A stretch of DNA of 64,000 bases from Pachypanchax playfairii (lineage: Eukaryota; Chordata; Actinopteri; Cyprinodontiformes; Aplocheilidae), in contig SSNP01000006.1 of NCBI GenBank assembly GCA_006937955.1, positions 3,030,799 to 3,094,798 on the forward strand. The letters are read 5' to 3'. Positions 22,561 through 34,400 of this stretch are shown one piece after another. Made by a program: the position numbers and the translations under genes. The notes beneath the pieces were generated by a model. It was not told where the DNA came from, did not search any database, and was given only the letters and a program-made list of their open reading frames with translations. Numbering within the stretch: the stretch's first letter is position 1; each line of letters opens with the position of its first letter.

Positions 22561-23959
22561 ATGTTGGACAGTACAAGGAGACGTTGTGGACTTCAACATG
22601 TGGAATATATTCTGTTATTTTGATGGGCTCCATTTAGTTTTTCATTTTGAATTAAAACTTTTCAATGATAGTTTCAATTGTAAAAATTGTAAATGTATTT
22701 CTGTCTCTCTTCCTCACTCAGAGTAACATTAGTTAAACTCAATAAACCCAGAACATGACAGCGAGAGTGAAATCAGCCTTTGCATTCTGCAGAATGCCGT
22801 TCTTAGTTGAGTCTGACAAGATGTGTGCTGGGATGAGGGGGTGGGGCTTCAGACTCCCTCCCAGCTTCCTTACAACAACAATGCTTCTTGAAATGTGCTT
22901 CTGAATAGCAGCTGGGATGCACGCTGACACTCAGATCTGCAGAATGACTGGCTGATCTGGATTATTGCCAAATCCAATGACCTGTTTGCTTAACCTTCCC
23001 CCCAAACTCCTGAGGAGAGGTCAAGGTAGCCAACCATCAGGGGCTCCTCCTGTTCTCCCACCACGTCTTCTTTTTGTTCTTCTCATTCATTTCCTTCAGT
23101 TTCGCAGACCCCCCACCCTCCTTGTTCTCTACTTCACGTCATTAACTCGATTACATCACATGTCATCAAACATGTTTGGGAATAAAGCTGGTGGAGTTTT
23201 CCTCGTCTCAGATGTTTGAGTGTGGGATCCAAAGATGGTTCCTTTTATTCGTCTTTTAAATCATTGATCTTCTCTGTCCTTTCCCAAATATTTTTTCGTT
23301 GAATTAACGAAGGTCCAGTTTGGGTCTCTGTGGTTCTGGAGAACTTTCTATATGTGTTTCTGGTCTTTTTCTTTTTCTTGTGTCTTGGTAGAAATGTTCT
23401 CACACATACTAACCATCTGAGTTCAACGGACCAGTAAAACATCACAACAAAAACACTCAGTGTTTTACCAGGTTTAAATACAAACCAACTTATTTTAAAG
23501 AAAATAAAAACAGTTACTGTGGAAACAATAAATAAAAAGTTCAAACGCTGTCAGTCAAGCTGGCTCATGTTACAAGATCATATGTGTTAAAGCCTCTAAG
23601 ACTATAAATCCCAGAATGCATTGGAATAGTGACGTTCATGCAGTCAAAACATTTGAAAGAATGCAGGAATAACATCTGAGGTGCTGCATGTCCATGTGTT
23701 GATAAGTTAAGGTGTAAAACTGGAGCCACCGGAGTGTCCGTCACTCTGCCTGCAGGTTCCCAGGTGGAGGTGTGATCTCTGATCTGATGTGTCCTAAAGC
23801 CCAGCTGCACCTGCAGCTGCTCCCTTTAAATCATGACACGCTGTGACACTTTCACTGAGTTTACACGTGTAAACTTACAACAGAGTTGCAGCCTATCAGT
23901 AATCTATTTTATATTTATGGGAGAACGTGTTTAATTCACATCTGATTTTGTCACTTCCT
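22561..23959. other. Intergenic, no gene seen
   Basis: Mixed sequence with no exon-like ORF. A perfect 16-bp palindrome GCATTCTGCAGAATGC lies at 22782-22797 within a complex-looking stretch (22740-22990). Confidence 0.4.
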
Positions 23960-24260
23960 GTTTCATCCAGGATGAATTCTTTCATTAGAGCAGCTGTATA
24001 AGCAGGACTTCTGTCTCTGTGTGGATGAAACAACTTTATATTTCCTGTTTGCGGAAGCTGAAATGATGAAGACTCTTGTAAACAGACATGTTTGTAATGC
24101 CAAACGCAGCTCTCCGTGTTGGCACACAGGATTAGCCTGAGCAGTAAAGCCTCTGTTATCTGGCAGCATTATCCCTCAGAGGAGCCTAACATTAGTGACC
24201 TGTAAGCCTGTGTGTTCGAACAGGGACGATCTGCAGGTTAATGAGCATTAAATAGACTAA
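23960..24260. promoter_or_regulatory. Candidate conserved non-coding element
   Basis: Unique-looking, balanced sequence without repeats and rich in homeodomain-type ATTA and AACATTAG strings. Part of it (24169-24218) is repeated at 25001-25050, including the identical 23-base core at 24188-24210 and 25020-25042. I cannot test conservation. The call rests on sequence texture and the nearby developmental gene. Confidence 0.3.
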
Positions 24261-24699
24261 ATCATCTACCTGTAGCTGAATGCAGAAGAAGTTTGACATC
24301 ATAGAACTGAACTTAGAGAGATGGATGTTTTATATCTGCAACAACGATGAAACAAACCTGGAATCAGCTGATTGTTGGAGGTAAAATCCAGTTTCCTGTC
24401 AGATTTTTGTCCTTTACATGGACTGAACTGAAGAAACAGGAACAAACTGTCTGTGACCATCTGCTGGACACAGAGACCCTAAAGACCCAGGCCAAACTGG
24501 TTCTGGGTTCACTTTGCTGTTACATGTCACCTGAAGATGTTCAGAGACGAGAACCGAAACCTCGAGGGAAATCTGACAAAGTCCAAAGAAAAACTGTCAC
24601 AGACCTTCAAAAAGTCTGTAGAACCTCTGATCCAGAACCTCCTTAACAGAATACAGGAAGTTTTGACTGCTAGGAGGAAACTATACAGAGACAAGAACC
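24261..24699. other. Intergenic, no gene seen
   Basis: Two overlapping ORFs of 66-99 codons lie here (24347-24737). They show no recognised domain and the region has no exon boundaries I can defend. Confidence 0.35.
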
Positions 24700-24808
24700 A
24701 GATCAGGAAGTTAAACAGGTTCAGATTGGGAGTTTAATCAGGACTGGATCAGGAGTTTTAAACAGGACCGGATCAGGAGTTTTAAACAGGACCGGATCAG
24801 GAGTTTAC
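24700..24808. repeat. Short tandem repeat, 24 bp unit
   Basis: About four copies of GGATCAGGAGTTTTAAACA with a GGACC spacer. The last two are nearly identical and the earlier ones more divergent (CAGATTGGGAGTTTAATCAG). Confidence 0.8.
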
Positions 24809-25000
24809 ACCCAGTAGAGTATTTCTTCTGATAACATCTGGAACATACAGACTGTATCTGTGGATCATCACGTGTTCTGGTGTTTCGTTAGAACTCCTTT
24901 TCTTACGTATTATGAACACGGTGCTGAATCTGTGCAGCGGTGAGGAGCTGCGATCACTCGGTCCTCTGAATATCCTCCTGGTAACGTTATTACTGAGTCT

Positions 25001-25050
25001 TTATCCCTCATCAGTGTCTAACATTAGTGACCTGTAAGCCTTTGTGTTGG
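25001..25050. repeat. Partial duplicate of 24169-24218
   Basis: Starts TTATCCCTCA, then shares CTAACATTAGTGACCTGTAA and GCCT.TGTGTT with the upstream copy. About five or six differences in 48 bp separate them. Flanks differ, so the duplicated part is short. Confidence 0.75.
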
Positions 25051-25069
25051 CCGCGGCCACTGTCAAACA

Positions 25070-25070
<1 letters not shown>

Positions 25071-25143
<73 letters not shown>
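25071..25143. repeat. (TG)n microsatellite
   Basis: About 35 uninterrupted TG repeats. Confidence 0.97.
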
Positions 25144-25146
<3 letters not shown>

Positions 25147-25551
25147 GATGGTAAACTGGAGGATTTACAGTTTCTGTGTAACTGGAAGGATGAAGTAAAT
25201 CTGTGACGTGAAAATAAACTGACACTGATTATTATGAACCAGAACTAAAAGTCCCATCAGCCCAGATGTTCTCAGTCTGTTCTGAGGTGGAACGTTAATC
25301 TGGGAGAGCTTCAGTCTGTTCCAGCTGACAGAGTTCTTTGTGTTCCAGAATCCTGTAGATTCTCATGTCTGTGATGTGAGAGTGACAAACTGTAGCTTGT
25401 TACAACTAGAGGTGAAGAAACAGATGCAGATTGTTGTTCTCAGGTTTCTCTGTGAAGATGATGCAGAAAACTAAAACCTGTTGAGACACCAGATTCTCTG
25501 GACGGTGAGTGATCTCACCATCAGTCCAGCAATCTAAAAGTTTCATCCGTT
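25144..25551. other. Intergenic, no gene seen
   Basis: Mixed sequence. I see no gene or repeat. Confidence 0.4.
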
Positions 25552-25761
25552 TCAGGATCCCTGCAGCCTCCTCCTCCTCCTCCAGGGAGATTCCGTTTCA
25601 CTCCTGGGCCAACTGAGTGATATAATCCCTGCCCTGAGTCCCAGGACGACCCCTGAGGACTCGGTCCAGCTGGCTGTGCCTGATAAACCTCTAAAGGGAT
25701 GCGTCCTCATCAGGTGTCGATGTCCTCTTGAGTCATTCAGTGTAGAGAACCTCCAGGTTCT
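25552..25761 (-). pseudogene. RTE-like LINE reverse transcriptase, C-terminal fragment
   Basis: The minus-strand translation gives VYQAQPAGPSPQGSSWDSGQ and then GLYHSVGPGVKRNLPGG. The pattern matches the C-terminal part of RTE-type LINE polyproteins (G.RPRGRPRT.WRDYIS.LAWERLG.P.EEL). The frame is decayed and there is no start. The 0.6 kb TIR element follows directly on its far side. Confidence 0.65.
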
Positions 25762-26345
25762 CTTTAAAGAGGCCCTTCCTTTAAAAACAGTTTTTCTGAG
25801 GATTCTGTTGAATATTTTAGCTCCACAGGTGTTCTTACCTTCATAGTGGGTGTGAAAACAGGTCAACACCTTCTCTTTCAGTTTTAATCTCTCAAACTAC
25901 GCAGGTGTGTAATAAAACCCGAGTTCTCCCGAGTTCTAACGGCCTGTATCTGTTTCGTTACAACTCCTTTGTTCGTTAGTATTCATCGCAGTTGAAACCA
26001 CGCCTAGCATGCTGCTGGCTAAAAGCTGTTAGCATAAGCCGTAGCAAACAGGAAAATACGATGTCTAACGTTACCATGCACAGCGGGGCAGGAAACAGTA
26101 TACTCTGATAGGCTAGTTTGTTAGCCAATCAGAGTCCAGCAATTTCGAATAATGAATATGAACAAGCTGTTGCTCGAGGTCTGATGGAAGGAGCCGGAAC
26201 CACCCGAATTTTAATGCAGAGATTAAAAGGTCTGTTAATCAGTGTTTCCTGACGTTTTTTAGATATAAAATGTTTCATATTACTGGTTAATACTTAAGAA
26301 ATAACCACAAAGTCCTGAAATTTGTATGAAATTGCCTCTTTAAAG
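25762..26345 (-). mobile_element. 0.6 kb non-autonomous TIR element, copy 2 (inverted)
   Basis: It is bounded by a perfect 12-bp inverted terminus: CTTTAAAGAGGC at 25762-25773 and GCCTCTTTAAAG at 26334-26345. The interior is the reverse complement of 18654-19259. No coding potential is visible. Because CTTTAAAG is itself palindromic, part of it could be a target duplication, but the decayed copy has related ends in an unrelated site, so it is more likely part of the terminus. Confidence 0.8.
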
Positions 26346-27109
26346 CTTCTTAGTAGATCTTGGTGAGTAAATCTTCCCCCCTGCAGAGAAAACACACCAG
26401 ATTCTTTGTTAACCCAAAGTTCCCCAGCTGAAGATGAGAAGCACCTTCTTCACCTCTTTTCTCTCTGGTGAATGAGACTTCATCAAACTGAGACCTTCAA
26501 CACAGAAAGTTCCTTCATGTCCAGAGTCAGTGGGGCGCTACAGTTCAGCCCTCCTGACCAGCAGGTGGCAGTAAGCACATCATCGTATGTTCAGCTCCTC
26601 CTGTCAGAAGGACATTTTATCATCATGTAGTAGTCGGGATGCAGAGTCTGAAATCCTAGTCTACAAAAGAACGAGGTGGTTCCTCTCAGTCTGGTACAGA
26701 TGATCAAATTAAAAAAACAAGCTCTGTGTTTGAGGTTGAACCCCGAATTGAAGGAAACTCCTCCAGCTCCATCTCTGAGCTTCCATACTCCTTCCTCACA
26801 GCTGCTTCCCCACACAAATGTTCACCTGAACATCTTCAACACGGGTCTGGTTCATGAGATCTCTCAAATGAACTGGTCTATCAGCTGACAGCAGCTTCAG
26901 TTTCATGTCCTCCAGCTGGGTGACATCACACCCAGCGGCAGACTCAACAGGTGGAGCGGCGAGTCAGAGCAGCATCAACGCCTCTGAAGACGAATGACCT
27001 CCATCACTCAGAGCCGTTCTGTCAGCAGAGTTCATGGAACGTGATTTTGGCATGAACCAGTTTTTCTGTTATTTCTAAGAAACATTCACAAGAATTTAAA
27101 ATAATGGAT
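26346..27109. other. Intergenic, no gene seen
   Basis: Mixed sequence. Overlapping ORFs of 70-74 codons on both strands at 26591-26888 have no motif. Confidence 0.4.
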
Positions 27110-27594
27110 TTAAAGCTATATTCTGGAGTTTCTTCTCAGAGAGCACCAAGGGTGGAAATAACGTGTTGCACCTTTAAGTCCCGCCCCTCTGTGTCCGTGA
27201 CACGATAGCCTGAGTCTGCTTTCATTCAAGCGCGACAACTTTGTAACGATATACACTTCATAGGTAAGTTACATTTACACAATTTATATTTTTGTAAAAT
27301 ATACTATATTTTTACGTGTCTTTTCACTGTTGTAAACAACTCGTAAACGGTAGTTCTGGATACCTGCGCGTGCTTTAGCCAATAGCGTTAGCTAATACCT
27401 AACGCTGTTGGCTAATGCTATTGGCTAATGCTGGGCGGCGCTCAATTAACTGCTGGGGGGGTTGAGAAAGAAAAAAATATGACGTTTTTCCTACATTATA
27501 TTACAGAAACAGGTCAGACTATCAGTTTTATGGAATTTCAAAAAATCATACATAACTCCTGAAAAAGGGAAAACTTCAAATTGCAGCTATAAGT
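27110..27594. mobile_element. Probable non-autonomous TIR element
   Basis: The left edge TTTAAAGCTATATTCTGGAG resembles the reverse complement of the right edge (CTTATAGCTGCAATTTGAAG). The interior has GCTAATGCTATTGGCTAATG and several TTAGCCAAT/ATTGGCTAA inverted strings. There is no coding capacity. The edges are too diverged to call target duplications. Confidence 0.5.
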
Positions 27595-30500
27595 GATTCT
27601 GAAACTGAAAACCTGAGACACAAGAATGATTTTAACGAGAGGGATTTTCATTCCTCTTCAGTTCCGTCTCAGTTTTTACTGAAACATCCTGAATCTGTTT
27701 GAATTTCAGGTTGATGAATGTTTAATAAGCAGCAGAGGGATGAAACATTGATTCAGTTAAATTGAAGTTTGGGAATGTTCCAAAGTTCAGTTCTGATAAT
27801 CTGGTGAAATAACTGAAGGCTTTTAGTTTTAGTGAAATCTGGTGAATTAAGTTTCTTAAAGGAAGAAATCAGTCTGTTTTGATCCGATTTATTGGTTCTG
27901 ATGTTTCAGTGAGTCAGAAATCATCATGAAGCCATGAAGCAGGAATGAGTTGGACATTTTGTAGAAATCTGGATGTGTTTGGGTCTGCAAGTCCCTGGTT
28001 CTGGGTTTTAATGGGACTCATGCAGGAGAGTGGTTTGGGGTTTGATTTCTAACCTCTGTTGGTCTTTCAGTGTCTTTTTGGAGGAGTTCTCACCTGCTGG
28101 GATGTTTGCTGATGGACGTGGGACTCCACAGACACTTACAGTTCAGATTCTGGACTCTGAAATCTTTTATTTCTCTACATGTCCACTGAAATGGTTCCAC
28201 AGTTGTGTCCCGTGTCCTGCGTCCATACAGTGAGCTTCTCTGTCTGAACATCCCTATAGCAGCAGGTTTCCAGGGGACGTTCCCTCACTAAGGTGTTGAA
28301 CAGCAGCTGCTCACTGGATGTTTGTTAAATTAATCAGCTGTTCCCTGCCACATCAACATGTTTGTTTTGACATCAAAACATCAAACCTGGGCGTTTCTCT
28401 TCTAGACAAAGATAATTAGTCTCTGACGGAGACGAAGGAAACTGGATCAAGGAGATCTAGCTGTCGTGCTAACGCTGTTGGCATGACGCTACTTTTACAG
28501 TAACAGTAATTTTGTTTACTACAGTGTCTGAGCTCCAGGCTTGACCTTCGACCTCTGAGACAGTCTCTCCCCTCATGGCAGAGTGGATGTTCTTTTGACT
28601 TAAAATGCTTCGCTGCTGCATTATTCAGCACGAGTTTGTCTGAGCAGGTCAGCTGATCATATGTCCCGCGGCGGCGGATGGCGGTCGAGACGTTTCGCAC
28701 GCTGAGGTGATTACTGGTCACGCAATGGGTCTGGAGATGGGGAGCGGAGGGAGGGACGATGGGGGTGTTTCATCTTCTCATTGGATCACAGGCTGGTTCT
28801 CTGTACATTTTTATTGGCTGGTTAAAGTTCCCATGAGCGCCTGGGGCGTGATGGAGGTGGGCGTGATGGAGGGAGGATAAAACTTTGAGTAAATCCTCCC
28901 GACTCGCCTCTGGTTGTCGCTCTCTCTCTTCTTTACGTCCATCGTGTCTGTTTCTAATCTCTCAACCCAAATCATCGTCATGGCTTCTTCTTCAGCTGCT
29001 AACGACACGTGAAGCACGAAAAGTCTGAGAATTAAACCGGAATCCTGGTGTGTGTGTGTGTCCTGAACATGTCACGCATGTTTATAACCAGAGAGAACGA
29101 CTGTTCAGCCATCAGTCTGACTAAAAACCCAATACACAAGTGGGAAGTTATTTCAAAATAAAACAGGAAACATAAACGTAAATATCATGTTGAAATCATA
29201 GAAAAACAAAGAAAACCAGATGTTTTCTGTGAAAATCTAACAGTGCTGAAGCATTCTAAAATGAAATGCTCTTCCTCGGGTTTGATGAAGATGAAGGAAC
29301 AAAATAAGCTTTTAACTGACATCCTTAATGTTTCTGTACAGATATGAGGAGGTTTCAGTGAATCTGAAGCAGCAGGTTGAATGAATCTTTGTTCTGATTC
29401 TGGATCATTTTTAGGGGTTTGGGTCCTGAGTCCTCCTCAAACTGACCTTCACCGTCAGTCTTCATCCTCCTCTCCACTTATTACCCTCCTCCTCCCACTT
29501 CCTGCCCCCCCACATCTTTTTTATTGTTGTCCTGCGTCTCCTCTACTGTCACTCCACCACTCTGCTAGACACAATAGATTCAAACACCGTGATCCTGTCG
29601 AACTGAAACATCCAAATAAACATAAAACAACTTTTTACTTTCTTGTTTCTGAAGAATATTTTTCATGTTTCCTTTTAAACGATTCACATTGTCATAGAAA
29701 CTGAAATCAGCTGATTTATTTCAGATTCTAACAGAAACAGAACCAAAGACTTGATGTTGTTTCAGCTCATAAGTCTGCTGCAGCAGGATTTTATTTCTCC
29801 ATATTTGTCTCAGAAACATGAATCTTTGCCTTAGACGGTGTTCAGAATCCGTCCGTCTCCATGAAATGCCCCGATCCATCGACCACCACATCTATGTTTA
29901 AACTCTTGAAGCTGGACCAGAATCCTGAAGTTTCGGTTCCGTTTTTGGTTCAATCAAAAACCAAAACAACAATAAATCTGAGAAAAGTCCAGAAACTTCT
30001 GGAAACGTGCTTCAGATGTTCAGTGTGAAACATCTTATTCAGAAGATGCAGGATTCTCCAGACGTGCAGAGAATCCCGGGATGTGACTGAGTTTAGCTGC
30101 AGCTGGACTTTGACAGCTGTTTAAATTCACTCCGAGAGGTCGGAATCCGTCTGTCTGAACCTGAGCTCTGCTCACACCTGTCTGTGTGACTGACTGGCCG
30201 TCTGTCTGACTTGATGGTTTCTTCTCGTTCTGTCTCTTTCCTCTTCCCTCCCTGTCTGTCTGGACACTGCCGGCCTGTCCGACCGTCCGTCAGTGGACAT
30301 TTAGAATCCGGTTTCGTGTGTTTGCGTCTCTGAGGATGAAACTAACAGGAAATTGAAGCAGTTTTCAGATCTGACTGAAGTAAATCTCTCATTGTGTTTG
30401 TCTTTGAGTGAAAAGAAGGAGTTTTATCAGCGTGTCCAGTGAGTTTGACCTTTGACCTGTGCAGTCTTGTCTTTTTGCTCCTTTCAAAGGAAAGTGTCAG

Positions 30501-31019
30501 GGATGGAAACGAGGATTAAACCTGAACAAAAAGAGCAAACGGAAGTGATTTAAAGTCGGGAGAGACGTTAACCTCGTTAACCGAGGAGCCTGAAAACAGG
30601 AGAGTCGGCGGCATCCTACATGGGTTTTATCTGAGCTGTTTAAGGGACTTTCTTCGCCTCCTGCCCCATCCAATCACCAGACGGAGAAAGTGGGTTAGAA
30701 ATGGCCGCTGTCTCGGGAAGATTACTCATTTTTAAATCGTGCAGCGGCTTCGATGGAAAACTGAAGGAGCAGATGGTTGTAGGAAGGCAGGAAGAAGTGA
30801 AAGCATGAATAGGTAATAGAGCGTGAAGCCACGAGGTGAGGATGAAGAGCGGGTCGGGATGTCCCCCTTCCTCCGCTCTGGACTTTCTGGTTCACATAAA
30901 AAAGGGGGAAGGGGAGGGAGGAGCTTCTGAATGAACAGAGAGCGTAGAGAGGTTAGGAGGTGGGGCAGGGGGCGGAGTCAGAGAGGAGACTGGCAGCTCA
31001 GTTGGCCACTCAGGCGGTG
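27595..31019. other. Intergenic DNA with some complex blocks
   Basis: No convincing gene. The block 28540-28760 is GC-mixed (CCCGCGGCGGCGGATGGCGG) and could be regulatory. A purine-rich GC stretch lies at 30880-30990. ORFs are short and strand-ambiguous. Confidence 0.4.
30446..30458 (-). promoter_or_regulatory. Perfect DR1 nuclear receptor motif
   Basis: TGACCTTTGACCT reads AGGTCAAAGGTCA on the minus strand, the textbook DR1 (two AGGTCA half-sites, one-base spacer). RXR partners, COUP-TF and HNF4 can bind such sites. Functional use is an inference. Confidence 0.4.
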
Positions 31020-31450
31020 ACGTTTCACGTTAGATAAAAACCCACGAGATCCTGGTGAAGATTGAGATAATTCTAATTAGAAGTGACTCTGCGTGCCAGT
31101 GATCCATGCAGACTATTAGTGTTGTCACGAAACACTGCGGTCTTTACTGAGCATGCTCGGAGAGTCGGCCAGCCCCCACATCGCTGAGCTGTTTGGCGAA
31201 GGGAAGGTCACGCCGCCTGGGTGTGCAGCAGCGAGCGCTCCCCCAGTTCGTTCGCCGTTGCCTGGATTCTGCACGCGATCTTCAGCAGGGGGCGGGGTGT
31301 GAGCGAGCAGCGCTGCCAGCCGGGTCGGAACGACCGTGTTTGTTTCAAAATACTGCAGCACAGTTTTACTGCAGTTTGGCTACGACTGTATCTGATGCCC
31401 TTTAAAGAGGCCACAAAGGGTTCAAGGCCGTCAGACGCTGCCAAATTACA
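31020..31450. promoter_or_regulatory. Candidate regulatory/conserved non-coding block
   Basis: Complex, CpG-containing, non-repetitive sequence about 15 kb downstream of the forkhead gene. It includes GATAATTCTAATTAGAAGTG (homeodomain-type ATTA/TAATTAG) and TTTGTTTCAAAATACTGCAG. ORFs overlap on both strands with no domain, which argues against an exon. No conservation test was possible. Confidence 0.3.
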
Positions 31451-34400
31451 TCGACCCGCCGCTCATCTGCAGCTCGGCGGAAATTTAGCAAAAAAAATTC
31501 AAGACGAGCCGGCGGGACGAAACTCAACCGACGTGTCAGAACTGATCCAGTATGATGAAAACATGCGTTTAACCCTTCTGCTTCAGGAAACGTGAACCTT
31601 TAGGTTCACACGTTACCAGTCCTAAAGTTTTCAGATTTTAGACAGGAAGTTAAAGAATCTGTCAAAACAACCAAACAAGTCTAAAAAATAAGAGCGCAAA
31701 AATAAATGTCAGATTTGAAGTTGTTTCAGATTTATTTACCGTCAGTCGCTGCAGAAACAATTTTTATAACCAAAAATCTGAAAATTCCACATTTTCTTTG
31801 TGTTTTATATCTTTAACCCAAAAGTTTTTAAATCATGAGACAATATATGAAGTTTAAAACACAACAAAATAAAAGCTTCTTGTTGTTTCTGCTTGTTAAA
31901 ATAAATTAACGAACAGCAGCAAGTTATTTAAACTCTGTGGGGTTAAATTCTGCCGTGTGTATGTGGGAGTGTGTGTGTTTCAGACTTTGTTCTCTGCTTT
32001 TCACAGAAAAACGAGATGTTAGACTCAAACGGGACGTCGTCTTGTTTAAAATTTGCGTGAGACAAAGAAACATTCATTTTCACTTTGAAAAGTTCATGAA
32101 ATTTTACTAAAACATTTTTTACTTGAATCAACAACAACAAGAGAGGTAACTAATTTACTCTGACTTCTAATATTTACTATATTTCTTTGGTAAAGTGTGT
32201 GTGGGTGGGTGTGGGTGTCAATTTGTTAAAAAAATAATCAACTTTTTCTGCCTTTTCATCAGGAAAAAGTGACGACAGAAAAAATATACTTTTAAAAGTA
32301 TTTTTTTAAAATACTAAATATACTAAATATATTTAAAATATACTTTTAAAAGTATTTTTTTTCTCGGTAAACAAAATATTTTTCTCTTCTGATTAACTTA
32401 AGATAAAAAACCAGAGGAGCAGAAACGTAGAATAGAAATAGTAAATACATTCATGTTCTACCATAAAATCACATTTTAATCATGAAATGATCAAAATAAA
32501 TTTTTATTAGGATATTTTTGAATCAGAATGACTTTGTTTTTAGGTGTATTCCTCCTAATCCTTTCAAAATAAAACTTAACTAAACCTGTTAGTGTTTTAA
32601 ATTAAACTCCAACAGTTTGTTGATCAGCTGTAAAACATCTTCGGTCTGAATTCATCCAGAATGAAGCAGCAACTTGCAACACAAACTTTGCTCAATAAAC
32701 TATTCTTTAAAATCAGCATCTGGCGGCATTTTGAAATCTGAAGGTTTTTATATTTTATATTCACCATTTTTAAAAATAATTACAAAGAAGTGTTAAATTC
32801 TTTCTAGATTCAATGAGATTAAAACGAGATTCTTTCAGTGCTTCAGATTCTTTGACTCAGATTAAAATACATTTTGATGATAATCTAATGTGTTAATAAA
32901 CCTGCAGGACGTGGTGCATTTACTGACTGTTATCACGGTAGGAAATTATCACTCTCCTTTTTTAAATGTAAATTTAACAATTTGTAATGATGAAAGAAAT
33001 GATGGACGAGTTGATGAAATGAGCTTTTCTGGTGTTTTTATAAGAAATTTTCAACAACACAAACATCAATTTACACATTGAGAAAAATCCTCGACTGAAT
33101 AATCTGAAGTGTGTTTTATGTGACAGAGGAGTTGAGACGTGTTTTCCTCCTTGAGGCGTGAATCCATCCGGTTGTTTACGGCTCTCCGTCATAAACAAAC
33201 ACGATGTGACAGAAACTGTTAGCCGCCGTCTGTCTGAGTGTTAATGTTGGTGTTTATTTACTCGCCTTCATCAGTTTTAATCTGAGATATCACAGATTAA
33301 AGTCTTCAGTCTTATTCAGTAAAATATCCAGAAGAAACTTTTTCTTCAAACACTGTTAATCTCACTTGTTTTTTTAAATTCTGAGATTGTAAGATAAAAT
33401 GAACTTTTGGCTTGTAAATCATTTAAAAAACTTTTGGAATTTTTTTCATAGAGTTTTATTGGTTCATTTTATTAATTTGAATCACAGATTCAACTAAATA
33501 TTCTGAATATTTTCCAGTGAAACAGCTTTATTCTTTCTAAACATGAATAAATATTTTCTTGTTAATAAATCCAAGATAAAGAAGAGTAACTAAAGAATAC
33601 ACAAATAAAATCACTGCTTTCATCAGTTTAAAGAGATGAAACAAACACTTTAATCCAACAAGCTGTTCTGTTACAACACGCAGAGTTTTTAACGTCTGAT
33701 TGATTCAGTTGTTTTAAAAAGTTTCAGCTCTGCAAACTAAACGAAGCATAAAAAAGCAAACTGGAAGTGCAGCTTTATGAGCGATCAGCGGGCGTCAGGG
33801 TCTAAAAACTGTTCAAAAATCCAACTTCTGTTTCCAGGCATTAAAAAAACTTCAGGAGGAAAAATTTCAGTTTGGTTAAATTCTACATTTTAAAAGTGAT
33901 CAAATATCACGCGTTTTACATCAAGAAATAACAGTTTGTTTAAAAACATAAAAACATGATGTAATGTGAGTATAAATAAAAGATCAATGGAATAAAATAA
34001 AATCTCTCAGTTACTTTAAAGCCAATTCCAAACCAGCTAGAGTTTCCCGAAGCTCTTTAATAAAATTTGTTTATTAAACGGAACACGTTCTGCTCGTTAA
34101 CATCACGTTGGACCAAAGATCTAAAACACCAGCAGGAGAAACAGGATGAATCAAGACGAAGAGACACAAAATCCAAAACAAGCTGCAAAAACAGATTCAT
34201 GAATCTGGTGATGAATTATTCCTAATTATTAGTTTTAGTAAAACTCACTTCAGAATAAAAACAAAATATAAACAAATGTTAATTATTTATATTTAAACTG
34301 AACTGATAAAATTATAAATCACTGTATTATAAAATCGATTTTTTAAATGTGACTGACATTTTTCAGTCATGTTGAACAGAAATAAAGATTATTTTCCATA

